Source of the DNA: Caulobacter sp. AP07
GTDB lineage: Bacteria; Pseudomonadota; Alphaproteobacteria; Caulobacterales; Caulobacteraceae
Assembly (NCBI RefSeq): GCF_000281955.1
Contig: NZ_AKKF01000021.1
Location: forward strand, 1-32,198
DNA length: 32,198 nt
Direction of reading: 5' to 3'
Shown here: positions 5,569 through 12,440 of the stretch, piece after piece
How positions within the stretch are numbered: position 1 is the first letter of the stretch
Layout of the letters: every line of letters begins with the position of its first letter
Position numbers and translations under genes: made by a program
The notes under the pieces: generated by a model
Databases searched by the model: none
What the model was told of the DNA's origin: nothing
Seen by the model: the letters and a program-made list of their open reading frames with translations, nothing else

Positions 5569-8385
5569 TCAGCCTTCTGACAGAAATGCGGCGGTGGCCT
5601 CGATGGCCTCGACCAGGCCCACCCGCTCGATGGTCACGCCCTCGGGCAGGCTGGAGAACAGCCGGGTGGGCGCGGCCGCGTCCAGCATCACGAACACGCC
5701 CTTGTCGTCGGCCCGGCGGATCAGCCGGCCGAAGGCCTGGCTGATACGGGCCCGGGCCGTCGAGTCGTCATAGCCCTTGCCGCCGAACCGCGCCCGGCGA
5801 GCCTTGTGCAGCACGTCGGGACGCGGCCAGGGCACGCGGTCGAAGACCAGCAGGCGCAAGGATCGGCCCGGCACGTCGATGCCGTCGCGGATGGCGTCGG
5901 TGCCCAGCAGGCAGGCGTCCTGCTCGGCCCGGAAGATATCGACCAGGGCCCCGGCCTCCAGCGGGTCGACGTGCTGGGCGTAGAGGGCCAGGCCCTTGTC
6001 GGCCAAGGGGGCGGCGATCCGTTCGTGCACGGCCTTCAGCCGGCGGATGGCGGTGAACAGCCCCAGACCCCCGCCGCCCGCCGCCAGGAACAGCTCGCGC
6101 ATCGCCGCCGAGACCTGGCGCGGATCGTCCTTGCCGACGTCGGTGACCACGAAGGCCTTGGCGTTGTTGGCGTAGTCGAACGGCGAGACCAGCTTCAGCA
6201 CCTTGGGGCTCTGCGGCAGGCGCGCGGCGCCGGTGCGCATCTCGGCCAGGGCGAAGGGGTCCTCCAGGGCCGGATCGGTAAGCGTGGCGCTGGTCACCAG
6301 CACCCCGTGGGCGGGGCTGAGCACCGCCGCCCGCAGCGGCTCGGTCGGGTCCACCCAGTGGCGGCGGCAGGCCGCGTCGACGACGCGGCCGTAGAGGAAG
6401 GTCGCCTCGAACCAGTCGACGAAGTCGGGGTCGTCCTCGGCGTCCTCGTCGATGGCCTTCAGGATCGAGCGCCAGGCCGGCAGGGTCATGCGGGCCCGGC
6501 GGTCCAGGCCGCGCAGCGCGCCCTCGATCCGCGCCCGCTCCGAGGTCGGCAGGGTGTCGGTCTCTTCGTCCAGAACGTCTTCCAGGTGGCGGGCCAGGGC
6601 CAGCAGCGGGGCCTCGATGCCGGCCAGGGCCCGGGAGGCCTCGCCCGCCCGCTCGCGCACCAGCTCGATGGCCGGGCGGGCGGCGCATTGCAGCCCCTGC
6701 TCGGCCGCGCCGGGGCGGTCGGTAACCCGGGCCCGCAGCTGCTCGATCACCGCGACCAGGAAGGTCTCGATCGGGCCGATCGGATTGACCTGGCCGTCGG
6801 GCGGCGCGATCCGTCCCGACCAGCCCTCGCCCGGCAGGACGGCGGCGGCGTGCAGGGCGGCGGTCAGCGAAGCGCGGGCGCCCTCGCGATCGCCGATGAT
6901 GTCGAGCAGGCGGGTTTCCAGCCCCCTGCCCCGACGCCCCCGCCCTTCCGGTCCGCGCAGCCAGCGGCGCATCTCGGCGGCCTCGGCCCCGGACAGGGCG
7001 GCCGAGAAGGCGCTGTCGGCGGCGTCGAACAGGTGGTGGCCTTCGTCGAAGACGATGCGCTTGAGCGAGGTGGTCTCGTTGTCGCCCTTCAGGCCGCGCG
7101 CCGTCCGGGCCCCGTCGAAGGCCGCCTGGCTGAGCACCAGGGCGTGGTTGGCGATGACGATGTCGGCCCGCTTGCTGGCCCGTACGGCCTTTTCGATGAA
7201 GCAGACGCGATAGTGCTGGCAGCCGGCGTGAATGCACTCGCCGCGCCGGTCGACCAGGTTGGCCGGCCCGGCCTGGGCCGAGGGCGGGATGGCGAACAGG
7301 GTCGGCAGCCAGGCCGGAAAATCGCCGCCGGTCATGTCGCCATCGCGGCTGGCGCGGGCCCAGCGGGCCGCCAGCGCCAGGCCGATCAGGTCGCCATTGC
7401 CCAGCTGGGCGGTGTTGACCTGCTCCTGGAAGTTCAGCAGGCAGATGTAGTTCTCGCGGCCTTTGCGGACCACGGCCTTGCGGGCCCGGACCAGCGGGTC
7501 GGGATAGATCGAATGGCTCTCGCGCTCGATCTGGCGCTGCAGGGCGCGGGTATAGGTGCTGATCCACACCGACGGGCCGTTCATCTCGGCCCAGACCGAG
7601 GCCGGCGCCAGATAGCCCAGGGTCTTGCCGACCCCGGTGCCGGCTTCGGCCAGCATCATGTGCGGTTCGCCCTCGCGCTCGCGGGGGGCGAAGGCGAAGG
7701 CGGCCTCGCGGGCGAAGGTGTCCTGGGCCTCGCGCACCTCGTCCAGGCCCGAGCGCTGCAACAGTTCCTTCAGCCGCTCGCTGGCCCGTTCGGGGTCGAC
7801 CGGCCGGGAGCCGGGCTCGCCGGGCGGGGCCTGGTCCTCCCACTCCGTGGCGCGGGCCCAGACGTCGAGGCCGGAGCTGCGGAACTGGTTGCCGACCGGG
7901 GCCGAGCGCAGGGCGCCGATCACGGCGGGCCCCCACGACCAGCCGGCCCGAGCCATGGTCTCGGCCACCGCCAGGGCCTCCTCGCGCGACGGCCGGGGCG
8001 TCAGGGCCAGCTCGCGCAGCAGGGCGTCGGCGGCGTCGCGCAGGGTCTGGGCCTGGGCCGGCGCGCCCTTCGGCTCGGGCAGACCCAGGGCGGTGGCCAG
8101 GCCCACGGCCGACGGCGCGCAGAAGGTGGCCGGCCGGGTGAAGACATAGAGCTCCAGCACGTCGAACACGCCCCGGCTACGCGCGGGGGCGTGCAGGTTC
8201 AGCCGCTTGGCGGTCATGCCGGCGTGGGCCACCAGCACCGGCCCGTGCTCCAGCAGGTCGCGGGCGTCGGGCGTGCGCAGCGGCCGCCCCTCGCCGCCCG
8301 TGCCGCCATCGGCGAAGCCGGCGCGCGGGCCGGGCAGCACCACCAGGGCGGGGGCGAGTTCGAGGGTGGGAATCTGTGCGGTCAC
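5569..8385 (-). CDS. DinG/XPD-type ATP-dependent DNA helicase
   Basis: A 938-residue superfamily 2 helicase with a GTG start. Walker A is AEAGTGVGKT (about 246-255). Four cysteines at about 315, 384, 389 and 395 fit the XPD/DinG iron-sulfur domain. The DEAH-type box reads FDEGHH (446-451), VTSATLTDP is motif III-like, and QAFGRLIRRADDKG is motif VI. It should unwind DNA 5' to 3', resolving R-loops or damaged forks. Residues 1 to about 165 resemble a decayed DnaQ-like exonuclease: LVAHAGMTAKRLNL, FDVLELYVFTRP and GLATALGLP keep the fold pattern, but the catalytic acidic residues look lost. It is divergent from the ligase-associated helicase, with only 24 bases between starts. Confidence 0.92.
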   Translation of the reverse strand: MTAQIPTLELAPALVVLPGPRAGFADGGTGGEGRPLRTPDARDLLEHGPVLVAHAGMTAKRLNLHAPARSRGVFDVLELYVFTRPATFCAPSAVGLATALGLPEPKGAPAQAQTLRDAADALLRELALTPRPSREEALAVAETMARAGWSWGPAVIGALRSAPVGNQFRSSGLDVWARATEWEDQAPPGEPGSRPVDPERASERLKELLQRSGLDEVREAQDTFAREAAFAFAPREREGEPHMMLAEAGTGVGKTLGYLAPASVWAEMNGPSVWISTYTRALQRQIERESHSIYPDPLVRARKAVVRKGRENYICLLNFQEQVNTAQLGNGDLIGLALAARWARASRDGDMTGGDFPAWLPTLFAIPPSAQAGPANLVDRRGECIHAGCQHYRVCFIEKAVRASKRADIVIANHALVLSQAAFDGARTARGLKGDNETTSLKRIVFDEGHHLFDAADSAFSAALSGAEAAEMRRWLRGPEGRGRRGRGLETRLLDIIGDREGARASLTAALHAAAVLPGEGWSGRIAPPDGQVNPIGPIETFLVAVIEQLRARVTDRPGAAEQGLQCAARPAIELVRERAGEASRALAGIEAPLLALARHLEDVLDEETDTLPTSERARIEGALRGLDRRARMTLPAWRSILKAIDEDAEDDPDFVDWFEATFLYGRVVDAACRRHWVDPTEPLRAAVLSPAHGVLVTSATLTDPALEDPFALAEMRTGAARLPQSPKVLKLVSPFDYANNAKAFVVTDVGKDDPRQVSAAMRELFLAAGGGGLGLFTAIRRLKAVHERIAAPLADKGLALYAQHVDPLEAGALVDIFRAEQDACLLGTDAIRDGIDVPGRSLRLLVFDRVPWPRPDVLHKARRARFGGKGYDDSTARARISQAFGRLIRRADDKGVFVMLDAAAPTRLFSSLPEGVTIERVGLVEAIEATAAFLSEG

Positions 8386-8409
8386 GGGTGTTTAACTAGC
8401 GCGGATCGC

Positions 8410-11007
8410 ATGGAAACGGAACGGGAACATGCTATAGGCGACGGAATGCTCGCGGCCGACGCCCTTCCTCCCCGGTTTTCAGAGTGGTTCGCCGCGCGCG
8501 GCTGGGCGCCGCGGGCGCACCAGCTGGCCATGGTCGAGAAGGGCCGGCAGGGGCGCGACGCCCTGCTGATCGCCCCGACCGGCGGCGGCAAGACCCTGGC
8601 GGGCTTCCTGCCCAGCCTGATCGAACTGTCCGAACGGGCGCCGCGCAACACACCGGCCGGCGTGCACACCCTCTACGTCTCGCCGCTCAAGGCCCTGGCC
8701 GTCGATATCGAGCGCAACCTGGCCACGCCGATCCGCGAGATGGGGCTGAAGGTCGTCGCCGAGAGCCGCACCGGCGACACCGGCGAGGCCCGCAAGGCCC
8801 GCCAGCGCCTGCGGCCGCCCGACATCCTGCTGACCACCCCCGAACAGCTGGCGCTGTTCTGCGCCTGGGAGGGCGCGCGGGAGTATTTCGCCGACCTGTC
8901 CTGCGTGATCGTCGACGAGGCCCACGCCATGTGGCCCAACAAGCGCGGCGACCTGCTGGCCTTGGGCCTGGCGCGGCTGCAGCGGTTTTCGCCGAAGATG
9001 CGGCGGGTGGGGCTGTCGGCGACGGTGGACGATCCGGACCTGGTGCAGCGGTGGCTGGGCGTGAACGAACCCCCTCCCCCTCGTGGGGAGGGGGCAGGGG
9101 GTGGGGGGCCCGCGCGCACCGCGTCGGACGCTCTGCCGGCCGCCCCCCACCCCCAACCCCTCCCCACGAGGGGGAGGGGCTCGCACGAGGTCGATCTCGT
9201 CCTCGGTTCCGGCGGCGCTCAGCCGATCGTCGAGGTGCTGGTCAGCGGCGGCAAGGTGCCGTGGGCCGGCCACACGGCCGAGCACGCCATGGCCGAGGTG
9301 TACGAGATCATCAAGGCGTCGAAGACCGCCCTGGTCTTCGTCAACACGCGTTTCCAAGCGGAGTTCGCGTTCCAGGAGCTCTGGAAGCTCAACGACGACG
9401 GCCTGGCCATCGCCCTGCACCACGGCAGCCTGGCGGCCGAGCAGCGGCGCAAGGTCGAGGCGGCCATGGCCCGCGGCGAGATCCGGGCCGTGGTCTGCAC
9501 CTCCACCCTCGACATGGGCATCGACTGGGGCGACGTCGACCTGGTGATCCAGCTGGCCGCCCCCAAGGGCGCCTCGCGGATGGTCCAGCGCATCGGTCGC
9601 GCCAACCACCGGCTGGACGAGCCGTCGCGCGCCATCCTGGTCCCGGCCAGCCGCTTCGAGATGCTGGAGTGCCGCGCCGCCGCCGACGCCATCCTGGGCG
9701 GCCACCTGGACGGCGAACCGGCCCGGACCGGCGCGCTGGACGTCCTGGCCCAGCACCTCATGGGCCTCGCCTGCTCCGAACCCTTCGCCCTGACCGACCT
9801 GTATGACGAGATCCGCGCCGCCGGCCCCTATGCCGACCTGGCCTGGGAGGACTTCGAGACGGTCGTCGATTTCGTCTCGACCGGCGGTTACGCCCTGAAG
9901 AGCTACGACAAGTTCCGCCGCATCGTGCCCGGCCAGGGCGGCCTGTGGCGGGCCCGCAACGCCCAGACCGTGCTGCGCCACCGGATGAACGTCGGCACGA
10001 TCGTCACCGCGGCCATGGTCAATGTGCGGGTCGGCGGCGGCAAGCGGCCGATGGGCGGGAGGAAGGTCGGCGAGGCGGAAGAAGGCTTCTTCGAAGCGAT
10101 GAAGCCCGGCGACACCTTCATCTTCGCCGGCCAGGTCTGGCGGTTCAACAGCTTGGTCGGCACGGACGCCTTCGTCAGCCTCGCCCCGGACAAGGACCCG
10201 ATGATGCCCAGCTGGGGCGGGGCGAAGTTCCCGCTCTCGACCTATCTGGCCAGCCGCGTGCGGGCGATGATGCACGACGAGACCGAATGGGCCGCCCTGC
10301 CCGCCGACGTCCAGGAATGGCTGGGCTACCAGAAGCTGCGCTCGATCATGCCGGGCGAGGATGAGATGCTGCTGGAGACCTTCCCGCACGGCAAGCGCCA
10401 CCACCTGGTGTTCTACAGTTTCGAGGGCCGCCTGGCCCACACCACCCTGGCCATGCTGCTGACCCGGCGGCTGGACCGCATGGGCGTCGGGCCCCTGGGC
10501 TTCGTGGCCAACGACTACGCGGTCAACATCTGGTCGCTGAAGTCGATGGCGGACCTCGACCTCGACGCCCTGTTCGCCCAGGACATGCTGGGCGACGACC
10601 TCGAGGCCTGGCTGAACGAGAGCTTCCTGATGAAGCGGGCCTTCAAGGCCTGCGCCCTGATCAGCGGCCTGATCGAGCGCCGCCATCCGGGCGAAGAGAA
10701 GTCCGGCCGCCAGGTGACCTTCTCGACCGACCTGATCTATGACGTGCTGCGCCGCCACCAGCCCGACCACCTGCTGCTGCGCTGCGCCCGGGCCGATGCG
10801 GCGACCGGTTCGCTGGACGTGGCGCGGCTGGGTGACATGCTGGCGCGGATCCAGGGCAGGATCCGCCATGCGGCGCTGGACCGGGTCTCGCCCTTCGCCG
10901 TGCCGATCATGCTGGAGATCGGCCGCGAGCGGGCGCCAGGGGATGCGGCCGGCGAGATGATCCTGGCCGAGGCCGAGGAAGACCTGATCGCCGAGGCGAT
11001 GTCGTGA
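8410..11007 (+). CDS. Ligase-associated DEXH-box DNA helicase (Lhr-like)
   Basis: An 865-residue superfamily 2 helicase. Walker A APTGGGKT is at 55-62, VIVDEAHAMW holds DEAH at 169-172, GLSATVDDPD is motif III, VFVNTRFQAE starts domain 2, and MVQRIGRANHR is motif VI. The Lhr-like C-terminal region follows. This family belongs to the bacterial DNA damage-response set with an ATP-dependent ligase, an exonuclease and PdeM. PdeM follows within 13 bases, but ligase and exonuclease are not in the window. Residues about 218-258 are an insertion encoded by a palindromic repeat, with proline/glycine-rich EPPPPRGEGAGGGG and PHPQPLPTRGRG arms. The frame is kept. An ATG at 8446 is an alternative start. 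The frame is open leftward to 5806, but that part is antisense shadow of the other helicase. Confidence 0.93.
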   Translation: METEREHAIGDGMLAADALPPRFSEWFAARGWAPRAHQLAMVEKGRQGRDALLIAPTGGGKTLAGFLPSLIELSERAPRNTPAGVHTLYVSPLKALAVDIERNLATPIREMGLKVVAESRTGDTGEARKARQRLRPPDILLTTPEQLALFCAWEGAREYFADLSCVIVDEAHAMWPNKRGDLLALGLARLQRFSPKMRRVGLSATVDDPDLVQRWLGVNEPPPPRGEGAGGGGPARTASDALPAAPHPQPLPTRGRGSHEVDLVLGSGGAQPIVEVLVSGGKVPWAGHTAEHAMAEVYEIIKASKTALVFVNTRFQAEFAFQELWKLNDDGLAIALHHGSLAAEQRRKVEAAMARGEIRAVVCTSTLDMGIDWGDVDLVIQLAAPKGASRMVQRIGRANHRLDEPSRAILVPASRFEMLECRAAADAILGGHLDGEPARTGALDVLAQHLMGLACSEPFALTDLYDEIRAAGPYADLAWEDFETVVDFVSTGGYALKSYDKFRRIVPGQGGLWRARNAQTVLRHRMNVGTIVTAAMVNVRVGGGKRPMGGRKVGEAEEGFFEAMKPGDTFIFAGQVWRFNSLVGTDAFVSLAPDKDPMMPSWGGAKFPLSTYLASRVRAMMHDETEWAALPADVQEWLGYQKLRSIMPGEDEMLLETFPHGKRHHLVFYSFEGRLAHTTLAMLLTRRLDRMGVGPLGFVANDYAVNIWSLKSMADLDLDALFAQDMLGDDLEAWLNESFLMKRAFKACALISGLIERRHPGEEKSGRQVTFSTDLIYDVLRRHQPDHLLLRCARADAATGSLDVARLGDMLARIQGRIRHAALDRVSPFAVPIMLEIGRERAPGDAAGEMILAEAEEDLIAEAMS
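9071..9179. repeat. Palindromic repeat element inserted in frame inside the helicase gene
   Basis: The left arm (9071-9109) and right arm (9141-9179) are inverted copies of about 39 bases with roughly two mismatches, separated by about 31 bases. Each arm starts or ends with CCCCTCCCCCTCGTGGGGAG or its complement and can itself fold into a small hairpin. Its composition (runs of C and G) is unlike the flanking coding sequence. Such elements are normally extragenic in Caulobacter-like genomes; here both arms are translated. Confidence 0.85.
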
Positions 11008-11020
11008 GAGAGTGCGTTGG

Positions 11021-11734
11021 GTGAGTAGCCTGAGCTTCAAGATCAGCGACTGCGGCGGGCTGAAGATCGAAGTCTTCGGAACCCGCGCGACGCTGCGCCA
11101 TTCCGGGGCCCTGTGGCTGGAAGGCGAGCGTGCGATGGTGGTCGCCGACCTGCACTTCGAGAAGGGCAGCAGCTACGCCGCGCGCTTTGGCCAGATGTTG
11201 CCGCCCTACGACACCCGCGAGACCCTGGACCGGCTGGAGCGCGAGCTGGCGGCGCTGAACCCCGCCACCCTGATCTTCCTGGGCGACAGCTTCCACGACG
11301 GGGCCGGCGAGGACCGCCTGCCGGCCGACGACCGGGCCCGGATCGCCGCCCTGGCCCGGGGCCGCGACCTGGTCTGGGCGGTGGGCAACCACGACGCGGA
11401 CGGCCCCCGCGCCCTGCCCGGCGCGGTGGTCGACGAGGCGGCGATCGCCGGCCTGACCTTCCGGCACGAGCCCCTGCCCGGCGCCCAGCCCGGCGAGGTG
11501 GCCGGCCACCTGCATCCGGCCGCCCGGGTGACCAGCGGCCGGGCCAGCGTGCGGCGGCGCTGCTTCGTCACCGACGGGTCGCGGCTGGTGCTGCCGGCCT
11601 TCGGGGCGTTCACCGGGGGCCTGAACATCCTGGACGCGGCCTTCGCGCCGCTGTTCGGGACCCCGCCCCTGGCGGCGGCCCTCGGCCGGGGCCGGGTGCA
11701 CGCGGTGGGCTGGAAGTCGCTGCGGCCGGATTGA
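11021..11734 (+). CDS. pdeM: Ligase-associated DNA damage response endonuclease PdeM
   Basis: A 237-residue calcineurin-like metallophosphoesterase. The metal ligands lie in VADLHFEKG (D-x-H), FLGDSFHDG (GD...H), VGNHDAD (GNHD) and VAGHLHPAA (GHxH), in the expected order. The Asp-Leu-His-Phe-Glu-Lys-Gly stretch is typical of the PdeM subgroup. The enzyme cuts phosphodiester or phosphomonoester bonds in DNA during repair with the adjacent helicase. GTG at 11021 is chosen because GAGAG lies about eight bases upstream; GTG at 11012 would add three residues but leaves no room for a ribosome-binding site. The 13-base gap suggests an operon with the helicase. Confidence 0.9.
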   Translation: MSSLSFKISDCGGLKIEVFGTRATLRHSGALWLEGERAMVVADLHFEKGSSYAARFGQMLPPYDTRETLDRLERELAALNPATLIFLGDSFHDGAGEDRLPADDRARIAALARGRDLVWAVGNHDADGPRALPGAVVDEAAIAGLTFRHEPLPGAQPGEVAGHLHPAARVTSGRASVRRRCFVTDGSRLVLPAFGAFTGGLNILDAAFAPLFGTPPLAAALGRGRVHAVGWKSLRPD

Positions 11735-11811
11735 GAGGCTCCGCCGCCAGGTGGGGGCCAGTACGGATCACCCCGGGGAGACCACGCGCCGCTTGGTGAA
11801 AGCTCTCGCAA

Positions 11812-12264
11812 TCAGCATGGCGTCGCGGGAACCGGCGCCGCGCCGAGCTTCTCGACGCGCGGACCATGGCGGCCACCGGCAAACCCGGTCGCTAGGAAGG
11901 CTGTTACGCAGGCCTTGGCCACGTCGAGCCTGACCAGGCGGGCGCCGAGGGCGATGACATTGGCGTCGTTATGCTCGCGGCCGAGCGTCGCGGAGACGGG
12001 CTCGTTGACCAGCGCGCAGCGACAGGCCGGATTGCGATTGACCGCGATGGAGATGCCGATGCCCGAGCCGCAAAGCGCGATGCCGCGCTCGGACCGGCCG
12101 CTCGCGATATGCTCGGCGAGCTTGTAGCCATAATCGGGATAGTCGACGCGCGCGCCGCTCTCGGGGCCCAGGTCCGCGACCTCGTGGCCTTCGCCCGTCA
12201 GCCAAACGGCCAGCTCGGCCTTGAGCTCGATCGCGGAATGGTCCGAGGCGATGGCGATCCGCAT
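11812..12264 (-). CDS. rpiB: Ribose-5-phosphate isomerase B (RpiB/LacAB family)
   Basis: A 150-residue protein interconverting ribose 5-phosphate and ribulose 5-phosphate. MRIAIASDHSAIELK is the phosphate/sugar-binding start. RGIALCGSGIGISIAVNR carries the catalytic cysteine and the anion-hole GSGIG. REHNDANVIALGARLV and GGRHGPRVEKL complete the family pattern. GGGGAG nine bases upstream fixes the ATG at 12264; a TTG at 12288 is less likely. It converges with pdeM (77 bases between stops) and is divergent from the AAA+ gene. By eye it uses more GCG and AT-ending codons than its neighbours, which could point to a different origin; this was not calculated. RpiB relatives that handle allose or erythrose phosphates cannot be excluded. 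Confidence 0.9.
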   Translation of the reverse strand: MRIAIASDHSAIELKAELAVWLTGEGHEVADLGPESGARVDYPDYGYKLAEHIASGRSERGIALCGSGIGISIAVNRNPACRCALVNEPVSATLGREHNDANVIALGARLVRLDVAKACVTAFLATGFAGGRHGPRVEKLGAAPVPATPC

Positions 12265-12369
12265 GGCGTTCAGCTCCCCGAGTCTCAAATGCAGCGCGAA
12301 AAACCAAGCAAGGAGTCGCCCGACCCCCGTTATCCAGCATCGCTGATTCCCATGCGGCGCACCCCAAGT

Positions 12370-12383
12370 AGCGCCTAGGCGCT
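12370..12383. promoter_or_regulatory. Perfect 14-base palindrome upstream of the AAA+ gene
   Basis: AGCGCCTAGGCGCT is self-complementary over all 14 bases. It lies 57 bases before the AAA+ start codon and 105 bases before the rpiB start, in the 176-base divergent intergenic region. It could be an operator for a dimeric repressor or a small hairpin. No regulator gene is adjacent, so this is inference only. Confidence 0.35.
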
Positions 12384-12440
12384 GCGGCGCTCAGATGATC
12401 TGTTGGGGCCAGTTCAAAGCTGAGTTGTAAGGGGGCCTAC

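Noticed and set aside
5806-8409. Very long plus-strand open frame (part of a 1733-codon run) opposite the DinG-like helicase
   Set aside because: It is antisense to a gene with complete helicase motifs, is low-complexity Gly/Arg/Gln-rich, and has no domain. Only the part from 8410 onward is a real gene. Long shadow frames are usual at this GC content.
11012-11020. GTG 11012 as the pdeM start
   Set aside because: The GAGAG sequence ends at that codon, leaving no spacing; GTG 11021 has proper spacing.
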